From Strix aluco (Eukaryota; Chordata; Aves; Strigiformes; Strigidae): a DNA stretch of 64,000 nucleotides. The notes beneath the pieces are model-generated. The model worked only from the letters and a program-made list of their open reading frames with translations. It made no database searches and was not told the origin of the DNA. The stretch is from assembly GCF_031877795.1 (NCBI RefSeq), contig NC_133971.1:93998654-94062653 (forward strand), in the 5' to 3' direction. The translations under genes were made by a program, and so were the position numbers. Shown in pieces: positions 17,081-29,187 of the stretch (positions are counted from its first letter, which is position 1; each line of letters begins with the position of its first letter).

Positions 17081-17252
17081 CACAGTACGTGTAGATGTGG
17101 TTGGACTCAAGGAACCTGACTTTGAGATTGTGGAGGACTGCAGGCTCATGCAGGTAGCTCAGGGCCGTCAGGTCATTCTCTCCAACCAGGATATCTGGAT
17201 TGCGCAGCAAAGGCAGCTCATTTCCTTGGAGGTCAACAGGATATTCGTAGAG
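17081..17252 (-). CDS. MYO5B: MYO5B coding exon 3 (SH3-like/motor junction)
   Basis: A TTCAG acceptor, 57 codons plus one base, then donor G|GTGAGT (phase 1). The peptide runs [19 protein letters not shown], continues with the myosin V signature [18 protein letters not shown], and ends [28 protein letters not shown] is the MYO5B form; MYO5A has VRFIDSKLIYTYCG, so the paralogue is settled here. These residues (about 47-104) link the SH3-like domain to the motor core. The first two residues, LY, replace the human IL before EYP, with no length change. The exon is intact and in frame with exons 2 and 4. Confidence 0.97.
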
Positions 17253-18773
17253 CTGAAGTGACACACACGAGAAACATGAGAACACAAAAACCAACCGCTC
17301 CTTTAATGTCTTATAACTTTTCCAAGCATAACTCCATCCTGATACTATAAAATACTTACACATCCTGCTCTAAATGAAATGAAAGCCCCTTTATGCTAAA
17401 TTCTATAGGGACCTGGATGGCACACTACCAGGTGACAGGTCATCCCCTTGGTAAACAGCTTTGAGCTGGCCAACAGATGGTCCTGGTGGACACTGATGGT
17501 CCACAAGCACCAACCTGAGCATACCTGAGTTGTTTTCAGGCCAGCCTTGGGGCAAATAGCCTTTAGCTAGCTCTGAGCTGTAACAGGTACCATACAGAAA
17601 ACGACAGCTTCATCTGATCTAAGCCTCCTTCATGCTCTGTGAAAAGCAGCCTCATTTCAAACTAGACTATATTCTTCCCATCGGAGTGATTTCTCAACTC
17701 ATTTTTAATTCAAGTTACTTTTATACTCAAAACCTTACACCCCCTCAGGCAGAGGAGGACATGGGGAAGCACGGAGTCCCTGCTGCTTCAATATCTGAAG
17801 AGCCAGGTTATGCCTAGAAGCATACGGCTGCCCATATGCTAACTATTTTTGACTCATCCCCAAATGAACAGCAGAGCCACCAACTGAAAAAAAGTGTCAT
17901 TTTTTTCCTTTACAGTGGAGGGAAAAAAAGTTGCCTGTGATGTTGCTTCCTAGGGGTGTCTCAGGAAGGGGTCCTGAGGCTCAGCTCCCAGTAGAAGGGA
18001 GGAATCCCAGTTTGCAAGCAAAAGGGCACCACTACCATTGCATTAGCACTGAATCCGCTGCCTGTATAAACAGCACACGAAAAGCTGACCCAAGTGCACA
18101 AGGACAAGGCTCACACAGCACGTCAGACAACCTCAGGCTTGTTTTATACTCCAATTCCACGCTGCCAATGCCAATTTTCAGGAGTTTGCACTCCGTCTCA
18201 CATCTTAATGGCAAACACACCAGGGATCCCTTGTGATACTTAAAAATCAGCTCTTCATTCAGAAGGATTACTCTTGCATACAGAATACAGTCAGAAGCCA
18301 CAAAATCATGAAAACTCACTTAAAGCACAAGGACAAAAGAGAAGTACTAAACAGTTGGGTAATGCATGTTGGCTGTCAGGAACAAAAGGCTTTCAACAGC
18401 TTCAAATCCCCCAAAGACATGTATGCTCGGTATCTCTATCTGATGCACTCGTGCGCTGTTCCCCTTCACTAAAGCTTTTCAGCCCAACGTGACTTGGGTC
18501 CAGGCAAGGTTTCACACAGAAAAGCATCAAACAGGGGTCTCTGGGAGGACCCACAGTAAGCAGCAGTCTCTCACACAACCCCAAAACGAGATGTTCCTGT
18601 GTTTCACCGTGACAGTGATGTGCTTATCAAGCTACCATCTACAACACCTAGTAATCCTTTAATCTCCTTGTACTTTAATGCTGCTGACCGAAAACTGAGC
18701 TGTACAAAAAGGCTAGACCTTGTAGGACTTCCTAGGCCCTTTGGTTTCCAGGGAAATAGCCAGATTTAAGAGG

Positions 18774-18800
18774 AAAAAAAAAAAACAACAACAACAAAAA
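18774..18800. repeat. A-run with CAA repeats
   Basis: A12 followed by four CAA-like units. Confidence 0.85.
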
Positions 18801-19242
18801 CTCCCCCTCATCCCCATGTATTAAAACAGCTGAAGATCTCAACCAGAAAGAAGGATGGAGGGAGTTGCTGTGGATGAGATGGGCGCCCACCTGCACTCAG
18901 GCACCCATCTCTGCTGGGCACCCATTAATGCTGCTCATGAAACTTGTCCCGAAGTTGAAGGCTGTAGTGCTTTTCACACCCGTCACCATTTTCTTGCACA
19001 GGCTTGAGCATTGCTGCTTGGTTTCTGTCAGGTTTCTATCTTCTTGCTTCAGGAGCAAGAGAAAAAGCACCTATAAAATCTGCACTGGGGTCACCCCTGT
19101 GGCATCTGATGCCACTGGGAGGCAGGGACAAGCTGCTGCGTGGAATGACTGGAACAGTGGAAACACACCTGTCATGAGCATCATGAGCACAACACATCAC
19201 GTCATTAGAGACAAAGAAGAGACCTGGAAGAGGGACTGATAG

Positions 19243-19600
19243 ACAGAATCACAGAATCATCTGGGTTGGAAGAGACCTTGAAGATCCTCCAGTCCAACCA
19301 TGAACCTCACACTGACCGTTCTCAACTCCACCACATCCCTCAGTGCTGGGTCAACCCGACTCTTCAACCCCTCCAGGGATGGGGACTCCCCCCCTGCCCT
19401 GGGCAGCCCATTCCAACGCCCAACAACCCCTTCTGCAAATAAATCCTTCCTAAGAGCCAGTCTGACCCTGCCCTGGCGCAGCTTGAGGCCATTCCCTCTT
19501 GTCCTGGCGCTGGTTCCTTGGCTCAAGAGACTCATCCCCCCTCTCTGCACCCTCCTTTCAGGGAGTTGTAGAGGGTGATGAGGTCTCCCCTCAGCCTCCT
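19243..19600 (-). mobile_element. CR1 LINE, young subfamily, 3' fragment (copy 5)
   Basis: Terminus CAGAATCACAGAATCATC followed by about 350 bp nearly identical to copy 3, including the shared frameshift site. It ends after the block corresponding to RRLRGDL. It lies in MYO5B intron 2, sense orientation. Confidence 0.95.
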
Positions 19601-21111
19601 GAGACACAGGATGGTGAATCCAGGAGGTCCAACTGCAGGGCTACTGGGCAGGGAGCCCACCAAGAAGCAAGGGGAAGTGACTCATGGTCCTACAAGAACA
19701 TGCCTGGTGCTTCCCACAGACAGTGAGGTGGCATCTGTGCATCTCCTCATCTAGATTTATAACCATGGAGGGGAAAAAAGCATCTCCAAGAGAAGTATCA
19801 TCCATCCTTCACCCTCCTCAGAAAGCTGCCCTATGGTGAAAGAGCTAATTGGGGAGGACAAATGCAGCCGGGGCTGATCCCAGTAGAACCAGCAGCTCCA
19901 TGTACAAACCAAAGCGCGCTGGACGCAGATTTCAACGCAAATGACTTTCTTTGCAAGCCTGGCACATTCACGTACAGCAAACAGCCCGTGCTTGTGCTGC
20001 TCCAAAAGAATTGTTTTGATGAACAGCCTAATCAAGCGTGTCTCATTCCTGTTCTCCATCTTCCCATTAAGTAATATGGTGAAAATATTCCCTGCAGTAT
20101 GGAAATGTTTGCCTGGCAGGGGACGTGAATTACTCACCCTGCTCGGAGCATTTTCAATTTGCAGAAAGTGGCCTCTATTAACTTTTTTAAGCAACAGAGC
20201 AGATCACCCTCTAGACAATTAAGAAAACTCTACCTGCTCAGTGAAGAAAGATGGTTTAGGTGGAATTCCTCATGAAAAATATACTTATTCTTCCTGCCAC
20301 ACCAGGCACCACACATGGGAAACGCACCTCATGGTGGGTATGTAGCATGACTGCTCCCTTCCCATAAACCACACAAATTTTGCAGCTAATGCAAATGCCA
20401 TGGTTAACTTCATCTGCAATTCCCTCGCTGTTACCCAACATCTCACCCCATGAGCTTTTTCTGCAGGATAGAAGGCAGCTGCTCTCCGTCCTGCTTTGGG
20501 AATGATTTATCACCGGCTGCACACATGCCGTGAGCCTGGGCTGTTCATGCATTCGAAAGCAGCACTTGCTAAAAAACATCTACATTTAAATGAGTTTCTC
20601 ATTTCTGCCTTTTAGAGCTTTTTAATTTTTTTTTTTTAAAAAGGAGAAAAAGGGTTTTACATAAGATTACACTTAAAGAGAAAAACTAAGGCATGGAGAA
20701 AGCTGTTGTACAGCAGTCACTTCTGTGCTCTACGTGATTTTTCCATCTGTACCCAAGCTTGAGTAGATGCCACCAGCTGCACTTTTTCCAATTTGTTCAG
20801 CAGCAAAAAGCATAAACTGATATTTCTAACACACTGCCACTATAATAATAATTAAAACAAAAATCATTCTGATATCACAGACTATTACAACTTTGGCAGG
20901 GGATGAAAAGAGATGAGAGAGGTCAAGGGCTTTTCTCACAACCTACTTTACCACAAGTGTCTGGGGAGGGAGCGGGCAGGGAAAAGCTGAAAGTGCTAAG
21001 GCAATAAAACACATTTAAAAATACTTCCTAAAAAATATGAAATGCTCAGGCTTCTTCACACATTAATTCAAAGCTTTAAATTACTGAAAATAACGACGTT
21101 CAAAAGCTTAC

Positions 21112-21222
21112 AGTTTCATCTTCAAGTTTCAGATGGAGGCTTTCATCTCCCTCTTTGTAATCCTTGATAATTTCTGCTGATCTCCAAACTTCATCAGGGT
21201 CAGGAATCCAAACCTTAGTGCA
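21112..21222 (-). CDS. MYO5B: MYO5B coding exon 2 (N-terminal SH3-like domain)
   Basis: On the minus strand a pyrimidine tract ending in CAG precedes 37 codons, followed by donor ACT|GTAAGC; both ends are phase 0. The peptide contains [15 protein letters not shown] and [18 protein letters not shown], which closely follows the human myosin-Vb segment that begins [18 protein letters not shown]. This is the start of the SH3-like N-terminal subdomain of class V motors (residues 10-46 of the protein). It is separated from exon 1 by a 32.6-kb intron and from exon 3 by 3.9 kb. No stop or frameshift is seen. MYO5A has a different sequence after the DYKPGD region, which favours MYO5B. Confidence 0.95.
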
Positions 21223-24200
21223 CTGGACGGGGGGGAAAGAAAGAAAAAGCTTAAAGTCAAGGAAACCTCAGAAATTAAAACATCAATAAATTAATTCATT
21301 GTGGATACAATCCCACACTCATTGTAAAGTCAGCGCAGATAAACCATTTATTTCAGTCAAAAAAAAAAAAAATCTAATTTTAGGTTTTGGGATAAATTCT
21401 AGATGAGAAGTCTGATTTTCAATCAGACTTCTCCTGGACAAGGTGTACACAGGCAACCCAGCAAAACGGGGTACAGATGCAAAGTAAATGTGAAATTTAA
21501 TTTCCCTGGAAAAAAACAAACAGCCTTCTGGAAGCTTTTATGAAACAATGCAATCCCCCCCAGCAGGCCATATACCAAAGCATGTTTCTTTTGCACAAAA
21601 CGATAGGTTGCTCCCCCCAGACCAAGCCCTAACACAAACCCACCACCATGGTGCTAAAGCAGTCAATAGAAGACACCAAAGCCAACTTCTTCGGTTGGAG
21701 GCAAACCTGCAAACACACTTCAAGGCTCCAGAAAAATGCTCAGATGCAACATTTAAGCTTTTAGCTTCTCCAAAGTTTGGAGTACCCTTATGCCTCCAGG
21801 ACGAAATCCCAAAGATGGACCCAGACAGCCCAACCAAAGTGTCCACAAAGGGACAAAATCCACGAGCGAGCAGCACCGCTCACGTGTAACGAGATTATGG
21901 TGTTACTCGGAGCCACAACACCTCCTGCTAATGAGATTTAATTTGCTTTTATGATGCAGAGATAAATACTTTGCCCAGGCTGTGCGAAAGCATCTCCCTC
22001 TACCAACCAAGAAACTGGTGCTGTGCTGAGACCTCCAGCATTTTCTCTCAGGAGTTGGGATAAACACATTGCAGACCCAGCAGTAATGCTGCAACTTCCA
22101 TGCACAGGTTTCCCTCACCCTCTATATCCATCTTTCTTTTTGCAGGTACCATTTTCCCTGCTCATGGGGCTGCCAGGGCAAGGTTCTGAGAACAAGGAAC
22201 CCAAAATTGCTTCATCTCTGCAGGAAGCCACCTTGAGTCAGGCTTTGTGGCCAGACATGGACACATAAAGCCAGTCTTATGCTGGTCTCAGCCAGACAAC
22301 ACAGAGTCAGCAGGAACCCTTCAACAATCACTTATTTATAGGAATATTCGGGGGCATGTCTCCACCCAACTCTTCCTGTTGATTGAAATAAGAGCTATAT
22401 AAACTTAGACAAAACAAAAGGTGTTGGGGGACATCCCAGCAAACCCAAGCAACACCAGCACCATAGCACCAAAGATGATTTTGGCCTTCATCTTAAAATC
22501 AAACCCTCAGCACATGATGGCCAAATAATGCTTGTAGTGACACAAACCCAATACACAACCCAAGAGTTAATGCAGCAGATGCCTAACAGCCTGTTCTGCA
22601 GCTGAAGAGCAATAGATTTTTATACATATCGTGTGCAATTATTTTTAGAGCTCCTCAACAGCTACAGCAGCAGGAACCTTTAGATGTTAATGGAGCTACA
22701 CAAATGTATTGCCAGAACAGCAGTTTTATCAGGGAGGGGAAAAAAATAAAATAAATACACTTTTCTCAGCACACCGTGAGCCTTCAGTGTGTCTCCTGCC
22801 ATGAGGAAGGGAAGCTGCCATGGAGAAGTGGCTGGTACAAGGACCCCCAGCCCAATCTCCCCTGTCCCCTCCAGCAAGCAGCACTGCAGCATGGCCAGGA
22901 ACCCCATCTGTGGCTGGACCATGAAAGGAGTAGGTGCAGCTGGCGAGATGGTGATGCATCACACATCTTTCCCCCCCTCCCCGCAGCTCACCCCAGTTTC
23001 TCCAGGCTCCAACACCATGGGAAGGGCTTTACAGTCCATTGCTGTTGCTGTCACCCCTCCTGCAAAGTACTCTGCCTGCCTTTGCATCCCCACCACCATG
23101 GTTTCATCCAGTGCCAGCTCTCTCCTGGCAGGAGAAAGATCAAACACGCTCTAGAAATGCCCAAAATAGCTGGGGATCAGGATGTACCCAGCTCAAGGCA
23201 GCCTCAAAAACAAGATGTTGCTGGTCTTGGCTGCAAATTCTCTACCTGCACACAGGGCTTGGCCGAGCTATGGACCTGCCTGGACAGCCGGATACAGAGA
23301 GGGGCACGTTGACCCCAAATCAACCCAAAAACCATGGGGTGCTTGTGCACGCTTGGTGGATGAAATTTGGGTTTACTTCCAGCAGCAGTACAAGGTCATG
23401 TTGGCCTCTCTTGACAGTTCATCATCAGCCATGGCCAGGAGCCATCCAACCCCCACGCAAGATGCGAGGCTCCGCAGCTGAATCGCTATCGGAGGGTATC
23501 AGCTCCCAGCATCTACCCCCCAGGGATGGACTTACAACCTGGTGGTGGTGAACTTCCCATCCCATCAGCCACCCTGACCACAAAACTACAGAATTTTAAT
23601 AACAGCACTGATTTTCCAAGACTCTGTGTCTACACGCACATGCAAGGGATCACGCAGTACAGAAGGCCATAAGACACAGGTGTTTGCAAGGTCTCAGGAG
23701 TCTTCGGGGTGACTCATTCCCCGGCTGGGAGATCCCGAACGCTGCTCATGCTGCTCCAGCACGAGCACTCCCCACACCGAGCGCTTCCCATCCTGCTAAA
23801 CAGCTGTGGGCTGTTAGGGAGAATAGGCTGTTATGAATGTATTTCCCCAAGCATCTATAATGCTGTGCTCTCGTGCGTGCATGCACATACACACATCCAA
23901 AAAGGGGACCATCGTTTTGGGGTTTTTTTTTTTGTTGTGCACTTTCACCATCCTCCCCTCCTTGCTGTGCTCCAGCAGAGAAGCAAACCCTCCAGGCTGC
24001 TACACAAACCTGCATCCAACCCTTCCCTTTCACCCATAAATCCCAAGTATGTCAAACCATACAGCGCTGAAATAAAAGCACTTTGTCATTCTTAGATCTT
24101 TACAAGGCGAGCTTTAATTAAAACCCGCCAAGGCTTGGAGGCAGCCCATGGCGGGGGCACGCTGGAGCACCACACTCACATTGCCTGCCTGCCTCGCCTT

Positions 24201-27200
24201 CAACTTCTGCGACCCGCTTCCTCCAAAGCAGATTCACATGCCGTGCGTTTGCCAATTAAATTCATATAGATGAGAGCCACCAGGTCACCAAAACCATGCC
24301 CCCAGGCAGGTACCCACCCTGGGCAGGAGGAGAGCATCTCTGTGAACCTCTACTTCCATAATCTCACCTCTAGCATGATTATTCCACTTTACATGCTGCG
24401 TCCTGGCTTCGTTAGCTTTAACAACCTCTTGATCTTTTGCAGAAGCTTGTCATAAAGGGAAAGGGCAGGGGGAGTCTATCTCAAAGCACTGGGATCGGAG
24501 GATAAGACTGAATTCAGGCTCAGAAGACACAACCCTGGGCAGATCACTTAACCTCCTGACACTCCAGTGTCTCCATCCAGGAGGACAGAAAGAAAAGCAC
24601 TTCTTCAATCCTCGAGGATGCCTTTGAATGATGTGTTTGCATTAATCAGAAATAGGTCTGCAAGCTCAGCCTCTCGAGAAAAAAACAGAATTTTAAAAAA
24701 ATCTGTTTTGCTTTGGGTTTTCTGTTTGTTTTTTTAAACCAGATTCTCAGTAAAACCAAAGTGATTCAGTGCTCTCGAAGCCTCTTGCATTATTCCACCC
24801 AGCTTAAGCAGAAGCTTAATAAATTCAATCCCCACCTCCTGATTTGATTTAGATTTTAACAGGTGGCTGCTGCTGCAGATGCAGATTAAAACCAACATTA
24901 AATTAGAAGAGGCAGGTTTTGTTTTGCTGTTTGAAAGCCCTTGGTGCCAGTCAAAGGCACTCCCAGCAAACTCTGGCCAATGTGCTTGGCGGATGCTCCA
25001 GCACAGCGAGAAAGGATGCTGGTCTGAGCTACACCAACAGTGTTCCACTGAATTAAGAAAAGAGTATAATTTTCCATTAAATTAAGAAAAAAAAAATGCT
25101 TAAAAATTAGCTATCTCGGTTTAGTCTGGGCTGTTTGGTGGCTGCACCGGTCTTCGTGGCAAGCTGGAAGTCAGCAAATCCATCTTTATTATTATTGGGT
25201 TTTAATCCCCTGAGTTATTTCAGGAATGGCAATACTCACAGCTGACCCCAGGAAGTTTTCATTGCTCCTCAGTCAAGGGCACTTTTCCAGGGGCATCCTT
25301 CCAACGCGACCGCAGCCGGAGGGAGGGCACGGCAGAAAACCCACAATACAATAGCACTGACTGCCTACCAATTAGGAATTCAGTAATGAAGATTAAGATA
25401 TAGTATCTCACAACAAAGTTCCTCCACGCAGGTTGAGAAAAACTTATGAAAGGACTTTAGTAGAAACCAGAGACAGAGACGTACGCCTTAGAAAATCAAA
25501 GGTGAACACACATCAACTAAGAACGAGGTGGAGGTTGGGACAAATACGTGTATTTTTTTAGTTCGTAAACCAAGCACACTTCTACTTTTCCCTCTTTGCA
25601 GTGGGCTTAGTGCCAACCTCATTCTGTGTTGGTCAAAGAAATAACGTGATCCAGTATTACTGGATGCTCTTGAAGAGAACAAAAACACATATAAAAGAGG
25701 AAACAGCACGAGCTTCAGTCTTGGCTTCCCCAAGAACATTTACATTTACATATACAGCATGTGAATGGTTAAGAAGCTTACTTTGAAACAGTCCAATAAC
25801 TACGCCTCAGCTCTCACAAGCTATTACTAAAGTTAAAGTTTTCCCAAGCAAAAAGAGCAAAATATAAACTCTACCTTAAATTAACAGTGGTCATACCAGA
25901 CAGCACAATTCAGGGTTTGGATGTAATTCTTCTTCTCCCTATTGTTTTTTTTTAAAAAAACATTATTAAGGATAACACCACAGAGATAATTTAAAGAGGC
26001 TCTTGCAGAAAAAAAACAGAGGACTCTCCTTTGCAGCCACTGTGCATGGATACTAACCTCAACCCTTCCAGCTCCGCACTAAAGCAAATGAACTTTTCTT
26101 CATTTATTTGCACTGGGCCTGCAGCCCTGGGCTGAACTAGGGTCATGGCTGTATTTTTGCCCACCCACTGGCATTATGCCTACCACAGCAGGATCCCACG
26201 TCCCCATAATTAACAGGTGGTTATTTACGGAGTTATTTAGCTGTGCTAAATGTGCTTGTGCAAACCACTGCCCTCGTCGGTGCTGGGAAGAGCCGCTCCA
26301 TGGGTCTGTCAGCAGGAGGGCACGGGAAGGCACCAGCTCCAGGACATTCCTGGGCTCCTGCAGCCTTAAAAATCCCTTCCACCCCACTTGGCAGTGACTC
26401 AGGAGAAAAATCTGCTTTGCCCATGAGGCAGTGAGGCACAGGAGAGGTGCTTTGGCAGCAGAGCAAAAACCTCTCCATTAAGCAACTTGTTCATCATTAA
26501 CTTATTTATTATTATTTACAATATTGAACATCAGGGCAGATGGCTAACCATAATCCTCCCCTTCCCATCCTCTGAATGAGATTTTCATCCGAGCGATTTC
26601 TCCCCTGCCTGACAGACGAGCAAAGCCCATATTTAGGTCAGAGCTCCCCAAGCTGGGCCATGACTCTGGGACCCACTGACCCCTGCATCTCACCCCAGGC
26701 TGGCTTCTCCATTTGCTGCTGGGTACCACTGGCTGGCAAACCCTCAAAAGGGTCAGGAGAGGATGGCAGAGAGTTTCACTGCTTGGTACAGACCAGGCTG
26801 GGATGCTGCACACCCCTCCACTGCCTTATTTCTGCAGCACCAGTACCCGATACTGGGACACCACACACGAGCCCAGAATGCCCAGTCCAAGCCCAGCACC
26901 CCCAGGTCAGCCAGAGAGCATCCACCCACAGCAAGGACCTCTAATGGGAAAAGACCCACTTCTTCCTCACCATAAAAACCCAAAAAGGCTGAAAGGGGAG
27001 ATCGTGATTGGCACATCGACATTTCAGCACACAGGAAGGGACACACACCACCCCAGTATCGTGCTCAAGGGGTAGAGCAAAAAAACCACAGAAAACATTG
27101 TTTTGAGCTACTGAATGCAAATGTTAACTTGCTGAGAGTGTTAAATACAAAGGGAAAGACAGCAGGATGCTGCAGAAGCACTCCAATTCCTCAACATGAA

Positions 27201-28344
27201 AATGAGCGATTTCTGTGTTTCCCAGGGCTGACAGAAACGCACAAACCCAAACATCCAGGGCAGATGAGCACAACCCACAGTGTGTCTCCTATTGCCCATC
27301 CTCCTCGTGCTATCAGCGTGGAGACAGACCCAGGGAAAGCTCACAAATGCACACCCAGACCATGCCCCCATCAAGGCAAGGCTCCTAGATTTTGGGGAGT
27401 ATCTCTGCTCCTCCCAGGCGTTGCTGGAATTGAGCTAGCAAAGCACGTGCTTTGCTGGTGCCTCCTAGGTACGGGGATATTTTCCTTTCCCCCGAAGAGC
27501 TGTCATGCTGATGGATGGCTCCATGTCTCCCACCAGCACTAAATTTGCTCTATTTCTCTTCGCTGAATTTTATTCCCCTGCCCAAATTAACTCAGATGGT
27601 GATTTGCATAAAGTGCCACAGCAGCTGAGCAGTATTCAGCTGCTCAGACAAGCAGCATCTGCAACGTTTATCCACTGGCTCATTAGCAGCATTTCCAATG
27701 AAGAGGGGTTTAAAAGGCTTCAGTTCATCATTGCTCCATCTTCATCTCACCAACAGCAGAGGTAAATCTGGCACTGAGCAGAGCAGGGCTGCAGGCAAGC
27801 CCCGACACCGGGACAGAAATACAGGGGGTATGCTTGAAGGCTTTACTTTAATTAAACATGATTTCCAGGATGATTTCCAGGACTAATCAATAGTCTCACA
27901 TGTAACTAACAGCCAACTGGTGTCTTCCCATTCTCTCCCCTACCATTTCTTCCTCAACATCTCAGCGGCACTCCTTACTGCAGGTTTAATTAAGACTGAT
28001 GGGTTCAGCACCAAGGTCTTGGGCAGTCATGCAGCCCTGCTCTCACTGCAGCAACGGGCTTGAGGTGCAAAATCCCTCTTCTGAGAAGTCATTAGATGCT
28101 GCAAAACCAGGCAGAGCCCCAAGTGCTTTGGGACGGTGGAAATAAACCATTCTGTCTTAATTCTGAGGGAAAAGCAGTCCCTCCTGGGCTGGGGAGCACT
28201 CCTCTTGTAGGCTGTAAGACCAGGATTTGCTCTGGGCAGTGCAACAACTCTTGTATTCTCACTTCGCTCCTCTACTCTTCAAGAAACACCAAAACCAAAC
28301 CTCTCTGCCAGGGTCAACAAGACTTCACCCATTGGGGATGTGAG

Positions 28345-29187
28345 TTATTGATGATCTAGACAAGGGGATCGAGTGCACCCTCAGTCAGTTTGCAGATGAC
28401 ACCAAGTTGGGTGGGAGTGTTGATCTGCTTGAGGGTAGGGAGGCTCTGCAGAGAGACCTGGACAGGCTGGAGCAATGGGCTGAGGCCAACTGGAGGAGTT
28501 TCAATAAGGCCAAGTGCCGGGTGCTGCACTTGGGCCACAACAACCCCCAGCAGCGCTACAGGCTTGGGGAGGAGTGGCTGGAGAGCTGCCAGGCAGAGAG
28601 GGACCTGGGGGGGTTGATTGACAGCCGGCTGAACAGGAGCCAGCAGTGTGCCCAGGTGACCAAGAAGGCCAATGGCATCCTGGCTTGTATCAGCAATAGC
28701 ATCACTCCAAAAAGGCCACTGAATGACTCGAGTGTGTCCAGAGAAGGGCAACGGAGCTGGTGCAGGGTCTGGAGCACAGGTGTGATGGGGAGCGGCTGAG
28801 GGAACTGGGGGGGTTTAGTGTGGAGAAGAGGAGGCTGAGGGGAGACCTCATGGCCCTCTACAACTCCCTGAAAGGAGGGTGCAGAGAGGGGGGATGAGTC
28901 TCTTGAGCCAAGGAACCAGCGCCAGGACAAGAGGGAATGGCCTCAAGCTGCGCCAGGGCAGGGTCAGACTGGCTCTTAGGAAGGATTTCTTTGCAGAAGG
29001 GGTTGTTGGGCGTTGGAATGGGCTGCCCAGGGCAGGGGGGGAGTCCCCATCCCTGGAGGGGTTGAAGAGTTGGGTTGACCCAGCGCTGAGGGATCTGGTG
29101 GAGTTGAGAATGGTCAGTGTGAGGTTCATGGTTGGACTGGAGGAGCTTCAAGGGCTTTTCCAACCAAGATGATTCTGTAATTCTGTT
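28345..29187 (+). mobile_element. CR1 LINE, young subfamily, with internal deletion (copy 6)
   Basis: Begins at FIDDLD just before [10 protein letters not shown] and runs to the terminus GATTCTGTAATTCTG. Compared with copies 1 and 9 it lacks about 88 bp at 28704, between the GILACISNS region and CACTCCAAAAAGGCC; the missing part encoded SRDRE to VQFWAPH. The shared TGA and frameshift are present. It lies in MYO5B intron 1, antisense. Confidence 0.95.

Larger units (their letters stand above)
17253..21111 (-). other. MYO5B: MYO5B intron 2
   Basis: A 3859-bp phase 0 intron (GTAAGC at the 5' end, TTCAG at the 3' end). It holds a minus-oriented CR1 copy at 19243-19600, an A/CAA tract at 18774-18800 and a T-run at 20626-20637. 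No other gene is visible. Confidence 0.9.

Noticed and set aside
22776..23312. 178-codon plus-strand open frame in intron 1
   Set aside because: No domain, overlapping frames of similar length on both strands, composition like translated noncoding DNA.
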